Assembly: GCF_040537815.1 (NCBI RefSeq)
Contig: NZ_JBEWSZ010000001.1
Coordinates: forward strand, 2,542,001-2,606,000
Origin: Mesorhizobium shangrilense
GTDB taxonomy: Bacteria; Pseudomonadota; Alphaproteobacteria; Rhizobiales; Rhizobiaceae
DNA: 64,000 nt
Reading direction: 5' to 3'
The position numbers and the translations under genes are program-made. The number at the start of each line of letters is the position of its first letter. Position 1 is the first letter of the stretch. The notes below the pieces were generated by a model. It saw only the letters and a list, made by a program, of their open reading frames with translations. It ran no database searches and had not been told where the DNA came from. Positions 28,550 through 39,767 of this stretch are shown in pieces.

Positions 28550-28567
28550 GCGTTAGTCCGCTAACGC
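28550..28567. repeat. Short inverted repeat before the peroxiredoxin gene
   Basis: GCGTTAG-TCCG-CTAACGC, 7-bp arms, lies about 36 bp upstream of the peroxiredoxin ATG and 43 bp after the DsbD-like stop. TTTT follows at a distance of about ten bases. It may be a weak terminator of the upstream gene or an operator for the redox gene; I cannot decide. Confidence 0.35.
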
Positions 28568-28603
28568 AGAGACGGGTTTTCCAATCAATCCGATGAGGCT
28601 CCG

Positions 28604-29089
28604 ATGACCATTTCCGTTGGCGACAAACTGCCTGAGGCGACCTTCAAGACGATGACCGCCGACGGTGCGAAGGCCATCACGACGGCAGAGATCTTTCCGG
28701 GAAAGAAGGTCGTGCTTTTTGCTGTTCCCGGCGCCTTCACGCCGACCTGCAGCAACAACCATTTGCCCGGCTATCTGGAAAACCATGACGCCATCCTGGC
28801 GCGCGGCGTCGACACCATTGCTGTCGTCGCGGTCAACGACGTTCATGTCATGGGCGCCTGGGCACGCTTCACCGGTGGCGAAGGCAAGATCCTGTTCCTC
28901 GCCGATGGCAATGGCGACTTCGCCAAAGCGCTGGGCCTCGACATCGACCTGTCGGCTGGCGGCCTCGGTCTGCGTTCGAAGCGGTTTTCGATGATCGTCG
29001 ACAACGGCAACGTCACCACGCTGAACGTCGAAGGCAGCCCTGGCCAGGCGGTCGAATCGGGTGCCGCGAAAATCCTCGAACAGCTCTAG
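28604..29089 (+). CDS. Peroxiredoxin, Prx5-type
   Basis: 161-aa thiol peroxidase. The peroxidatic Cys lies in VPGAFTPTCSNNHLPGY, the Prx5/hybrid-Prx signature; no clear resolving Cys is seen, so an external thiol (glutathione or glutaredoxin) probably recycles it. It detoxifies H2O2 and organic hydroperoxides in the cytoplasm. Ribosome site GAGG upstream of the ATG. It follows the DsbD-like gene and precedes the DUF2938 gene by five bases. Confidence 0.93.
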   Translation: MTISVGDKLPEATFKTMTADGAKAITTAEIFPGKKVVLFAVPGAFTPTCSNNHLPGYLENHDAILARGVDTIAVVAVNDVHVMGAWARFTGGEGKILFLADGNGDFAKALGLDIDLSAGGLGLRSKRFSMIVDNGNVTTLNVEGSPGQAVESGAAKILEQL

Positions 29090-29094
29090 ACATC

Positions 29095-29571
29095 ATGCTT
29101 GACGTCCTCTTGCGCGCCGTGGCGATCGGTATCGGCGCTACGGTCCTCATGGACCTCTGGGCGATCTTGCTGAACAAGGCGTTCGGACAAGCCAAGCCGA
29201 ACTGGGCACCGGTAGGTCGCTGGGTCTGGCATCTGCGTGACAAGGTCTTTCACGACGACATCGGCCAAGCCGCGCCCTATCGGCATGAACTGGCCCTGGG
29301 TTGGGCCTTCCATTATTTCGTCGGCATCGTCTACGGCATCATTTTGGTCGCAGTGGCGGGAGCGGGCTGGCTGGCCGCGCCGACATTCCTGCCGGCCTTC
29401 ATCCTCGGCATCGTCACCGTCGGCGCCGGCTGGTTCCTGCTGGCTCCCGGCATGGGTGCCGGCTGGGCTGCCTCAAAGCGTCCGAACCCGATGCAAATCC
29501 GGGCTCTCAACCTGGTTTCGCACACGATCTTCGCGCTTGGTCTTTACGGAACCGCGTTGCTGATCCGCTGA
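29095..29571 (+). CDS. DUF2938 family membrane protein
   Basis: 158 aa with about four membrane helices: residues 1-22, 66-88, 92-116 and 135-157. The pattern GATVLMDLWAILLNKAFG and the HELALGWAFHYFVGIVYG segment mark DUF2938. Function unknown. It is five bases after the peroxiredoxin stop, so co-expressed. Convergent with rnhA, 13 bp between stops. Confidence 0.83.
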   Translation: MLDVLLRAVAIGIGATVLMDLWAILLNKAFGQAKPNWAPVGRWVWHLRDKVFHDDIGQAAPYRHELALGWAFHYFVGIVYGIILVAVAGAGWLAAPTFLPAFILGIVTVGAGWFLLAPGMGAGWAASKRPNPMQIRALNLVSHTIFALGLYGTALLIR

Positions 29572-29584
29572 GAGCGCCAACAGC

Positions 29585-30133
29585 TCAGTAGCTTTGGGTC
29601 GAGCGGCGCACCGGCTTGACTGTCGGCTTCCTGACCTGTGTCGCGTCCTTCAGCGGCGCGGCTGAAAGTGCGGAACCCGCCGACTTCTTCTTGAACGGAG
29701 CCATACCCTCCCGAGCAAGTTCGTCGGCGCGTTCGTTCTCAGGATGGCCGGCATGGCCCTTGACCCAGTTCCAGGTCACCTGATGGCGCCTGTTGGCCTC
29801 GTCCAGCGCCTGCCAGAGCTCACCATTCTTGACCGGCTTCTTGTCCGCGGTCTTCCAGCCGTTTTTCTTCCAGCCGTGGATCCACTTGGAAATGCCGTCC
29901 ATGACGTATTTGCTGTCGGTATGAAGGTCGACCGCGCAAGGCTCCTTCAGCGCATTCAGCGCCGAGATGGCGGCGAGCAGTTCCATCCGATTGTTGGTCG
30001 TCTCAGCCTCGCCGCCGGAAAGCTCCTTGGTGGTGCCGTTGAAGCGCAGGATCGCGCCCCAACCACCGGGGCCGGGATTGCCCGAACAGGCACCGTCGGT
30101 GAATATCTCAACGCGCTTGTTCATCTCGGTCAT
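29585..30133 (-). CDS. rnhA: Ribonuclease HI
   Basis: 182 aa. Cleaves RNA in RNA-DNA hybrids. Catalytic acids are visible in [16 protein letters not shown] (Asp), [10 protein letters not shown] (Glu), [11 protein letters not shown] (Asp) and [11 protein letters not shown] (Asp). Compared with the usual approximately 155 residues it carries a C-terminal basic tail (residues about 150-182). ATG at 30133 overlaps the thrB stop as ATGA, so translation is coupled to thrB; an ATG nine bases later is possible. Confidence 0.95.
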   Translation of the reverse strand: MTEMNKRVEIFTDGACSGNPGPGGWGAILRFNGTTKELSGGEAETTNNRMELLAAISALNALKEPCAVDLHTDSKYVMDGISKWIHGWKKNGWKTADKKPVKNGELWQALDEANRRHQVTWNWVKGHAGHPENERADELAREGMAPFKKKSAGSALSAAPLKDATQVRKPTVKPVRRSTQSY

Positions 30134-31092
30134 GTCAGTCCGTACTCGGATGGAGATTTGATGGCCCGATGGAAACGCATCCTGCGGATATATTCGGTCG
30201 GATCGCGTTTCATGACCAGACCGCCGTCGGGAACCGTCAGCCAGTCATAGAGCCGGGTCAGCATGAAGCGCAGCGCAGAGCCACGCGCCAGCATCGGCAG
30301 CGCCGCCTTCTCCGCCTCGCTCAGGGGACGAACGCTCTGGTAGCCATCAAGAAGTGCCGTGCCCTTGGTCAGATTGAAGGAGAAATCCTTCTCGAAGCAC
30401 CAGGCGTTGAGGCAGGTGGCGACATCGTAGGCATAGAGATCATCGCAGGCGAAATAGAAATCGATCAGCCCGGAGAGCTTTTCACCCAAGAAGAAAACAT
30501 TGTCCGGGAAGAGATCGGCATGGATGATGCCGGTGGGCAGGTCTCTCGGCCAATTCCGTCCGAAATCGACGAAATCGGCATCGACCTCGGCCGCCAGTCC
30601 AGCCTCGACCTCGTCGGCGCGATCGCGAGACGCGTCCCACAGCTTGCGCCAGCCGTCGATGGCAAGCGCATTCGGCCGACGCATCGAAAAGTCCGCGCCA
30701 GCCAGATGCAGTTCGGCCAAAGCCTTGCCGACCTCAGCGCAATGCGCAGATGTCGGGCGCCGCAGCGATAGCCCCTCGAGGAAAGTGATGATGACCGCCG
30801 GACGCCCGGCAAGTGTCCCGATCACCTCGCCATCATGTGCCGTCACCGGAAGCGGGCATGAAATCCCCTTGCGGGCGAGATGGCCCATCAGGCCCAGGAA
30901 GAACGGCAGATCCGCCTTCTCGACGCGCTTTTCATAGAGCGTCAGGATGTAGGACCCACTAGAGGTGTGCAGCAGGAAGTTCGAATTCTCGGTGCCTTCG
31001 GCGATGCCCTTGTAGGACAGGAGATTGCCGACCGGATAGTTCTTCAGGAATACGCCAAGCTCGCCTTCCGTGACATCGGTATAGACAGCCAT
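30130..31092 (-). CDS. thrB: Homoserine kinase (ThrB, APH-like type)
   Basis: 320 aa. Phosphorylates homoserine to O-phosphohomoserine, feeding threonine synthase encoded at 20629. This is the aminoglycoside-phosphotransferase-fold type: GTENSNFLL, the catalytic [11 protein letters not shown] and the metal-binding [12 protein letters not shown] at 31092 gives the family N-terminus MAVYTDV; a GTG at 31101 with GGAG four bases upstream is the alternative and would overlap the ispH stop (GTGA). Confidence 0.93.
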   Translation of the reverse strand: MAVYTDVTEGELGVFLKNYPVGNLLSYKGIAEGTENSNFLLHTSSGSYILTLYEKRVEKADLPFFLGLMGHLARKGISCPLPVTAHDGEVIGTLAGRPAVIITFLEGLSLRRPTSAHCAEVGKALAELHLAGADFSMRRPNALAIDGWRKLWDASRDRADEVEAGLAAEVDADFVDFGRNWPRDLPTGIIHADLFPDNVFFLGEKLSGLIDFYFACDDLYAYDVATCLNAWCFEKDFSFNLTKGTALLDGYQSVRPLSEAEKAALPMLARGSALRFMLTRLYDWLTVPDGGLVMKRDPTEYIRRMRFHRAIKSPSEYGLT

Positions 31093-31097
31093 GCGCG

Positions 31098-32108
31098 TCA
31101 CGCGGCTCCGTTGACGAAGGCCATGTCGGCCGCGGTCAATTCGACATCGCGCAGAACTCTCATCACCGGAAAATCCTCCGTCTCCGTCGCCGTAATCGCC
31201 AGGTCGATGGTCACATCGAAGCGCTGCCTGAACGCATCGATGATCTCATCAACGATGATTTCGGGCGCCGACGCGCCAGCCGACAGGCCGAGCGTCGAAA
31301 TGCCGGCAATGTCATTCCACGGAATCTCGGAGGCGCGCTGTACGAGAAGCGACATCGAGGCGCCGGCGCGCTCCGCCACTTCGACAAGGCGCCGCGAATT
31401 GGAAGAATTGGGAGCGCCGACGATCAGGAACAGGTCGGCGCCCGCCGCTGTTTCCTTGACCGCTTCCTGGCGATTGGTGGTGGCATAGCAGATCGATTCA
31501 GCCGCGGCCGCCTGCAAATCCGGAAAGCGGTCTTTCAGCGCGCGTATGATGCCGGCGGTGTCCTCGACCGACAGCGTCGTCTGGGTGACAAACCCCAGCG
31601 CCTGCGGATCGGCGGGCGTGAGCCTGGCGGCGTCGGCTTCGGTCTCGACAAGCGTGACCGTGCCTTCCGGCAGTTGTCCCATGGTGCCGATCACCTCCGG
31701 GTGCCCGGCATGACCGATCAGAAGCACGTGTCGGCCAAGGCGCTGGTGTCGCATCGCCTGCTTGTGAACCTTCGAGACCAGCGGACAGGTGGCGTCGAGA
31801 TAGAAGAGGTTGCGCGCCTGCGCATCGGCGGGAACCGACTTCGGCACACCGTGCGCGGAGAACACGACCGGGCTCTGGCGATGCTCGGCGGGTATCTCGG
31901 ACAGTTCCTCGATGAACACCGCGCCGAGACTCTGGAGCCCCTCGACGACATAGCGGTTGTGCACGATCTCATGGCGGACATAGACCGGCGCGCCATATTT
32001 CTTCAAGGCCAGCACGACGATCTGGATGGCGCGATCGACGCCGGCGCAGAAGCCGCGCGGCTGGCAGAGCCGGATCGTCAGGGGTGGCTTGGTGATCGGC
32101 TGAGGCAT
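31098..32108 (-). CDS. ispH: 4-hydroxy-3-methylbut-2-enyl diphosphate reductase
   Basis: 336 aa. Last step of the MEP isoprenoid pathway, making IPP and DMAPP. Fe-S cysteines are in [25 protein letters not shown] and the C-terminal [14 protein letters not shown]; the acidic/histidine residues of the active site lie in SAHGVP and [10 protein letters not shown]. Dxs, the first MEP enzyme, is encoded at 45715-47628. Sits between surf1 and thrB on the minus strand. Confidence 0.96.
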   Translation of the reverse strand: MPQPITKPPLTIRLCQPRGFCAGVDRAIQIVVLALKKYGAPVYVRHEIVHNRYVVEGLQSLGAVFIEELSEIPAEHRQSPVVFSAHGVPKSVPADAQARNLFYLDATCPLVSKVHKQAMRHQRLGRHVLLIGHAGHPEVIGTMGQLPEGTVTLVETEADAARLTPADPQALGFVTQTTLSVEDTAGIIRALKDRFPDLQAAAAESICYATTNRQEAVKETAAGADLFLIVGAPNSSNSRRLVEVAERAGASMSLLVQRASEIPWNDIAGISTLGLSAGASAPEIIVDEIIDAFRQRFDVTIDLAITATETEDFPVMRVLRDVELTAADMAFVNGAA

Positions 32109-32157
32109 GATTCCATGTCGGTTGGTCAGATCGTGAACTCGAGCCGAAATGAGGTGC

Positions 32158-32946
32158 CTACCCCTGCCCTGTCAAGGGCATCGGCAGCGTTCGTTCCTCT
32201 TTCGCGGGACGGCGGAGCCGCAGGATGAGCACGCCGGCAAGCGCGGCCGCCAGCCCGTACCAGGTCATGGCGTATTGCAGATGACTGTTCGGCAGGTCGA
32301 TGATGGTGACGCCTCCGACCGGCAAACCGCCAGGATTGGGCGTCTTGTCCGCGTCGATGAAGAAAGGCACCAGCTTGGCGCTCGCCGGCAGCCCGGCGCT
32401 CGCCGCCATCACGTCGCGGTCTTTCCAGAAAAAGATGTTCTTCGGCACGTCATTGTCGGGAAGCATCATCGACGGCTTGCCCGGCAATGGATTGCGGGCG
32501 AGCCCGGTGATCGTCACCTTGCCGGCCACTTGCCCCTGCAGGCGCTTGGCTGCGTTCTTGAGATCATAGGGCACGAAGCCGCGATTGATCAGAACGAAAC
32601 GTCCGTCCTCCAGGGCAAGGGGCGTGTAGACGTTGAAACCGGCATCCTCCTCCCACGTCGCGTAGAAATGCCGCTCGCCCGAATGCAGGAAAGTGCCGGT
32701 CACCGTCACCGGCGTGTAGTCGACGTCGCCGGTCGAGGCGAACTCTCTCTCGACATCGGCCAGCGCCACAGGTGCCGAGTGGGTCCGCTGTTCGATGGTC
32801 TGGAGAAGCCCTTCCTTCCAGTAAAGGCGCTGCACCTGCCAGGTGCCGAGTGCCAGCAGGATGAAAAACACCATGAGGCCAAGGCCGATCGCCAAAACCT
32901 GTCTGGGGCGCGAACCGCCCTTGATGGTCGCCGACACGCCGCTCAT
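32158..32946 (-). CDS. SURF1-family cytochrome oxidase assembly protein
   Basis: 262 aa with two membrane helices near the ends (about 18-38 and 228-246) and a periplasmic domain between. Family features: [29 protein letters not shown] and [18 protein letters not shown]1 helps heme a insertion in subunit I of aa3 oxidase. The ATG at 32946 overlaps the DUF983 stop as ATGA. The frame extends far upstream but that portion is out of the DUF983 frame and not protein-like. Confidence 0.93.
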   Translation of the reverse strand: MSGVSATIKGGSRPRQVLAIGLGLMVFFILLALGTWQVQRLYWKEGLLQTIEQRTHSAPVALADVEREFASTGDVDYTPVTVTGTFLHSGERHFYATWEEDAGFNVYTPLALEDGRFVLINRGFVPYDLKNAAKRLQGQVAGKVTITGLARNPLPGKPSMMLPDNDVPKNIFFWKDRDVMAASAGLPASAKLVPFFIDADKTPNPGGLPVGGVTIIDLPNSHLQYAMTWYGLAAALAGVLILRLRRPAKEERTLPMPLTGQG

Positions 32947-33329
32947 TCGTCGCGATCCAGCCGGCCCTCGGCTGCCTTGTTGGCGTATTGCAAGGTGAGC
33001 AGCACACCCTTGATCAATCGAAGTGCCGTCAGACACAGCACCAAGGCCAACGGGATCCAGACCAACAAATGCAGCCAGAGCGGCGGGCTTAGCGTCACCT
33101 CGACCCAAAGCGCAAGGCCAACAATGAGGAAGCCGATGATCAGGATGACGAACACCGCCGGTCCGTCGCCGGCATCGGCGTAGGAATAGTCGAGACCGCA
33201 ATTCGAGCAGCGCTTTCCGACGGTCAGGAAGCCGGAAAAGAGCCGGCCCTCGCCACAGCGCGGGCAGCGGCCGTGCAGCCCGGCCGAAATCGGTTCTATC
33301 GGTGGCCAGATCGCCTTGTCGTCGCTCAT
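32943..33329 (-). CDS. DUF983 zinc-ribbon membrane protein
   Basis: 128 aa. Residues about 22-47 form a rubredoxin-like zinc ribbon (CPRCGEG, CSNCG), followed by two membrane helices (about 57-80 and 86-108). DUF983 proteins accompany cytochrome oxidase genes in alphaproteobacteria; role presumed in oxidase assembly. Stop overlaps surf1 start. Confidence 0.88.
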   Translation of the reverse strand: MSDDKAIWPPIEPISAGLHGRCPRCGEGRLFSGFLTVGKRCSNCGLDYSYADAGDGPAVFVILIIGFLIVGLALWVEVTLSPPLWLHLLVWIPLALVLCLTALRLIKGVLLTLQYANKAAEGRLDRDE

Positions 33330-33354
33330 CCCGCCACCTTAAAACCCTTTGCCC

Positions 33355-33393
33355 CAAAAGGTAAGGCGGCCACGTCGCCGCAGCCGCCTTGCC
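33355..33393 (-). terminator. Terminator after ctaE
   Basis: On the minus strand GGCAAGGCGGC pairs with GCCGCCTTACC (one G-T wobble) around a 12-base loop, followed by TTTT. It lies just beyond the ctaE stop at 33412 and before the DUF983 gene, so the DUF983-surf1 pair probably depends on read-through or its own promoter. Confidence 0.65.
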
Positions 33394-33411
33394 AATTCAC
33401 TCAGTCTGACT

Positions 33412-34290
33412 TCAGTGGCCTTCGATCACCGCGCCGGCCGATGCCCAGACGTAGATCGATGCGAACAGGAACAGCCAGACCACGTCGACGAAATGCCAGT
33501 ACCAGGCGGCCGCCTCGAAGCCGAAATGCTGCTTGGGCGTGAAGTCGCCTTTCATGGCGCGGACCAGGCAGACCAGCAGGAAGATCGTGCCGATGATGAC
33601 GTGGAAGCCGTGGAAGCCGGTGGCCATGAAGAAGGTCGCGCCGTAGATGGAATCCCTGAACGCGAATGGCGCGTGCATGTATTCGTAGGCCTGCACCATG
33701 GTGAACAGCATGCCGAGGCCAACGGTGAGCACCAGACCGTTGATCAGGCCCTTGCGGTCGCCATGCAGGAGCGCGTGGTGCGCCCAGGTGACCGTCGTTC
33801 CCGACAGCAGCAGGATGATCGTGTTGTAGAGCGGCAGGTGGAAGGGATCGAGAACCTCCATGCCCTTCGGCGGCCAGACACCGCCGGTGAATGCCGTGCG
33901 GGCATATTGCTGGGCCTCGCTCGGGAACAGGCTGGCGTCGAAGAAGGCCCAGAACCAGGCAACGAAGAACATCACCTCCGAGGCGATGAACATGATCATG
34001 CCATAGCGCAGGTGAAGCGACACGACCCGCGTATGGTGGCCCTCATGCGCTTCCTTGATGGTGTCCGACCACCAGGCGAACATCGTGTACAGGATAATGG
34101 CCATGCCGATGAAGAACAGCCACGGATTGGCGATGTTGTAACCGAAGATCGGGAAGCTGCCGCCCTTCAGGTGCTCCATCAGGGCGACACCGCCAAAGGC
34201 AGTTACGAGCGCTCCGACCGACCCCAGGAAAGGCCATGGGCTCGGGTCGACGAGATGATAGTCGTGATGTTGTGCGTGCGCGTCTGCCAT
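33412..34290 (-). CDS. ctaE: Cytochrome c oxidase subunit III
   Basis: 292 aa with seven membrane helices, typical of aa3 oxidase subunit III. Signature stretches are YHLVDPSPWPFLGS, SEVMFFVAWFWAFF, TVTWAHHALLHGDRKG and ATGFHGFHVIIGTIFL. The ATG at 34290 has GGGGG upstream and follows the ctaG stop by one base; the open frame to 34380 lies inside ctaG. Confidence 0.97.
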   Translation of the reverse strand: MADAHAQHHDYHLVDPSPWPFLGSVGALVTAFGGVALMEHLKGGSFPIFGYNIANPWLFFIGMAIILYTMFAWWSDTIKEAHEGHHTRVVSLHLRYGMIMFIASEVMFFVAWFWAFFDASLFPSEAQQYARTAFTGGVWPPKGMEVLDPFHLPLYNTIILLLSGTTVTWAHHALLHGDRKGLINGLVLTVGLGMLFTMVQAYEYMHAPFAFRDSIYGATFFMATGFHGFHVIIGTIFLLVCLVRAMKGDFTPKQHFGFEAAAWYWHFVDVVWLFLFASIYVWASAGAVIEGH

Positions 34291-34291
34291 A

Positions 34292-34924
34292 TCAGCCCCC
34301 GAGATTTCCTTCGGTATTCGAAATTGTCTTGCTATTGCCCTTGACCGGCTCCGACGACGCGACCGGCTTGTTCTTCTCAACCGGGAACATCGTATAGGAC
34401 AGAGTGATCGTCTTCACGTCCTTCAGTTCCGGTACATTCACGATATCCGGGTCCACATAGAACAGGACCGGCATGTCCAGCGTCTCGCCGGGCTTCAGCG
34501 TAGTGTCGGTGAAGCAGAAGCACTCGACCTTGTTGAAGTAGGGACCCGCCAGTTCCGGCTGCACGTTGAAGGTGGCACGGCCGGTAACCGGCCGATCGAA
34601 CTTGTTGGTCGCCTGATAGTGCGCCTGCACCGTCTCGCCAATCTTCATCGTGATCGAGCGCTGGACTGGCTGAAATTCCCAGGGCACGCCGGCAGTGTTG
34701 GCGTCGAAGCGAACGGTGATCTCACGATCGAGCACGCGGCCGGCATACTGCTTCTCGGCACGTTGCGTGGTGCCGCCATAGCCAGTCGCCTGGCAGAACA
34801 TCTTGTAGAGCGGCACCGCGGCATAGGCCATGCCGATCATGCCGCTGAAGAAGGCAAGACAGACCGCCGCGACAACGCGGTTGCTGTTCCTCTTGGCCTG
34901 ATTTGTCACCGGTTCGATGCCCAT
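34292..34924 (-). CDS. ctaG: Cytochrome c oxidase assembly protein CtaG/Cox11
   Basis: 210 aa. One N-terminal membrane helix (about 18-38), then a periplasmic immunoglobulin-like domain with the copper motif CFCF (KVECFCFTDTTLKPGE). Delivers copper to the CuB site of subunit I. ATG at 34924 shares its A with the TGA of the coxF-like gene (TGATG). Confidence 0.95.
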   Translation of the reverse strand: MGIEPVTNQAKRNSNRVVAAVCLAFFSGMIGMAYAAVPLYKMFCQATGYGGTTQRAEKQYAGRVLDREITVRFDANTAGVPWEFQPVQRSITMKIGETVQAHYQATNKFDRPVTGRATFNVQPELAGPYFNKVECFCFTDTTLKPGETLDMPVLFYVDPDIVNVPELKDVKTITLSYTMFPVEKNKPVASSEPVKGNSKTISNTEGNLGG

Positions 34925-35091
34925 CACATCTTGCCCGAGAGGTTATGGCCGAACTTCACGATGGTCGCGATGTAGAAAATGACAACCAGCACCGCAAGCG
35001 CCAGACCAATGGCAACCGAACGGCTGCGCTGGGCTTTCTTTTGGCGCTCGGTCAACGTGACCATCTCGAGCTTTTCATCAATCATGGTCAT
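34924..35091 (-). CDS. CoxF-like small membrane protein
   Basis: 55 codons, too short for many gene finders: [17 protein letters not shown] then a basic segment and one membrane helix (about 26-44), ending FGHNLSGKM. Rhizobial oxidase clusters carry a small protein of this design between ctaB and ctaG, usually annotated CoxF or hypothetical. The ATG overlaps the ctaB stop (ATGA) and its own TGA overlaps the ctaG ATG (TGATG), so it is translationally coupled both ways, which strongly supports it as a real gene. Role in oxidase assembly is inferred from position. Confidence 0.88.
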   Translation of the reverse strand: MTMIDEKLEMVTLTERQKKAQRSRSVAIGLALAVLVVIFYIATIVKFGHNLSGKM

Positions 35092-36032
35092 GCCCCGCCC
35101 ATGGCAAGTGCGCGTTCGACAACGCTATCAGCCAGATAGGCCGCGAAAATGGCGAAGAGGTAGAGCAGCGAATAGGCGAACAAGGCCTTGGCCGGTTTCA
35201 TGACGCGGTCATCGTCCGCCATCGCCAGCACTTTCCACGCATACCAGACAAAGCCAATCCCAAGCAGCGCGGCGGCCACACCATAGATCGGCGTGGTGTA
35301 GCCAAGCATCCACGGCAGCACGCCAACCGGGGCAAGAAGCAATGCGTAGGCGAAAATCTGCCGGCGCGTCGATGCCTGTCCGGCCACGTTCGGCATCATC
35401 GGAATGCCGGCACGCCCATAGTCATCGGACTTGAACAATGCGAGCGCCCAGAAATGCGGCGGCGTCCACAGGAAGATGATCAGGAACAGGATGACGCTTT
35501 CCAGGCTGACCGATCCGGTCACGGCGGCCCAGCCGATGACGGGAGGAAAGGCTCCGGCGGCGCCGCCGATAACGATGTTCTGCGGCGTCCAGCGCTTCAG
35601 CCACATCGTGTAGACGACGGCATAGAAGAAGATGGTGAAGGCGAGCAGCGTCGCCGCCAGCCAGTTGCCGAGCACGCCAAGGGTCATCACCGACAGCACC
35701 GACAGCACCAGCCCAAAGGCTAGCGCCTCGCCGGGCCGGATGCGGCCAGACGGGACGGGACGGCCTGCAGTACGCGTCATCACCGCATCGATGTCGGCAT
35801 CATACCACATGTTGAGCGCGCCCGACGCGCCGGCGCCGATGGCGATCGACAGGATCGCAATGACCGCCAGCAGCGGATTGATGGCCACGGGCGCCGCAAC
35901 CATGCCGACGAAGGCTGTGAACACCACGAGCGACATGACGCGCGGCTTCAGGAGGGCGAAGAAATCACCCGCGGTCGCTTCCGACATGCGGAAGGCCGCT
36001 TCGTCAATACTGGTTTTGTCGGCAAGGGCCAT
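35088..36032 (-). CDS. ctaB: Heme O synthase (protoheme IX farnesyltransferase)
   Basis: 314 aa, about nine membrane helices. Farnesylates heme B to heme O for aa3 oxidase. UbiA-family Asp-rich motifs are visible as [15 protein letters not shown] and the second loop [15 protein letters not shown]. Starts 76 bp after the ctaD stop, beyond a strong hairpin. Confidence 0.96.
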   Translation of the reverse strand: MALADKTSIDEAAFRMSEATAGDFFALLKPRVMSLVVFTAFVGMVAAPVAINPLLAVIAILSIAIGAGASGALNMWYDADIDAVMTRTAGRPVPSGRIRPGEALAFGLVLSVLSVMTLGVLGNWLAATLLAFTIFFYAVVYTMWLKRWTPQNIVIGGAAGAFPPVIGWAAVTGSVSLESVILFLIIFLWTPPHFWALALFKSDDYGRAGIPMMPNVAGQASTRRQIFAYALLLAPVGVLPWMLGYTTPIYGVAAALLGIGFVWYAWKVLAMADDDRVMKPAKALFAYSLLYLFAIFAAYLADSVVERALAMGGA

Positions 36033-36062
36033 GCGTACTTAAGTCCATCATTCCGTTGGCCA

Positions 36063-36086
36063 AAACCGCCGGCTGGCCGGCGGTTT
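36063..36086 (-). terminator. Hairpin terminator or attenuator between ctaD and ctaB
   Basis: Perfect 10-bp stem AAACCGCCGG / CCGGCGGTTT with a 4-base loop; on the minus strand it is followed by a T, giving TTTT across the end of the stem. It lies between the ctaD stop and ctaB start in a cluster otherwise read as one unit. It likely makes subunits I and II more abundant than the assembly factors downstream. Confidence 0.65.
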
Positions 36087-36108
36087 CGTATTCGAGCAGG
36101 AATCTGCC

Positions 36109-38692
<2,584 letters not shown>

Positions 38693-39069
38693 CGTCTCCC
38701 AGTTCCTCGCGGTTGCGCCCACGAGAATAACGAACAATGCCGGGACGGGAATCCCGGACAGTCTCAAGGTGGTTCAAACCATACTCTTTTTCCCTCCGCA
38801 AGAAAGGACCGGACGAAACCGTGCGGCATTTTTGCGCGCAAGCGCGGATGGCGGTTCAAAGGCAATCGCGATACAGGCGAATCGCGTAGACTGATCCAGC
38901 GGACGTATTCTCGCGGCATGTCTGCACGGGCGAGCCGAACCGTCGCAATTCGGGCGAAATTGGCACAGAAAAGCGCTGTATCGGCGTTTTTGGGGCAGAC
39001 CGCGTGCGGTCTCGTCCTTTACTTGGCTTTGGCGCGGCTTAAAGTGCCGTGATTCGTAATGGAGCCGTC
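38693..39069. other. Divergent intergenic region between ctaC and the IalB-family gene
   Basis: 377 bp without a supported gene. It contains an inverted repeat CCGGGA-N6-TCCCGG (38740-38757) in the ctaC leader, and AGACCGC-GT-GCGGTCT (38997-39012) about 58 bp upstream of the IalB-family ATG, which could be an operator or a small terminator. No convincing sigma-70 boxes were seen. The oxidase promoter must lie here. Confidence 0.5.
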
Positions 39070-39600
39070 ATGAACCCTTGGCTTTCGAGACCCTTGGCGA
39101 AGGTCATCTTTCTTGCCGCCCTGTCAGGCATCAGCCTGTCCGGCGTCGGCCAGGCCAATGCGGTGCAGCCCAGCGGTACGGTTCGCTCGACGCATGGCGC
39201 CTGGTCAATCATATGTGACACGCCTGCTGGCGCCACGTCGGAACAGTGCGTGATGATGCAGAACGTCGTCGCCGAGGACAGGCCGGAGATGGGGCTTTCC
39301 GTCGTTGTCCTGCGCACCGCCGACAACAAGGCGGAGATCCTGCGCGTGCTAGCGCCGCTTGGCGTGCTTCTGCCCAATGGCCTCGGCCTCAATGTCGACG
39401 GCAAGGACATCGGCCGCGCCTACTTCGTGCGCTGCTTCCAGGACGGCTGCTATGCCGAGGTCATTCTCGAAAAGCCGCTGCTCGACACGCTGAAGTCCGG
39501 CACATCGGCCACCTTCATCGTCTTCCAGACGCCTGAAGAAGGCATCGGTATCCCCGTCGACCTCAAGGGCTTCGCCGACGGCTTTGCCGCCCTGCCCTGA
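39070..39600 (+). CDS. Invasion-associated locus B (IalB) family protein
   Basis: 176-aa secreted protein: signal peptide about residues 1-30 (VIFLAALSGISLSGVGQANA), then the IalB-type domain with two Cys pairs (IICDTPAGATSEQC and RCFQDGCYAEVIL). In Bartonella the family affects red-cell invasion; in free-living rhizobia function is unknown. GGAG five bases before the ATG at 39070 decides the start over a GTG at 39049. Confidence 0.88.
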   Translation: MNPWLSRPLAKVIFLAALSGISLSGVGQANAVQPSGTVRSTHGAWSIICDTPAGATSEQCVMMQNVVAEDRPEMGLSVVVLRTADNKAEILRVLAPLGVLLPNGLGLNVDGKDIGRAYFVRCFQDGCYAEVILEKPLLDTLKSGTSATFIVFQTPEEGIGIPVDLKGFADGFAALP

Positions 39601-39767
39601 CGGCGGAGCCTTTCGCGGCTGGCCAAGGATATCATCAACCAGGAGTGACGCCGACCACCCGTCGGCCAGTGCATTTGTCTTCACAACGCCGTGGGGACGA
39701 TTGTCTCGGCGCGCCATCGCGCCTACATCGTGGCAAAGAACCAATTCCTCCTTCGGACGGACCTGCC

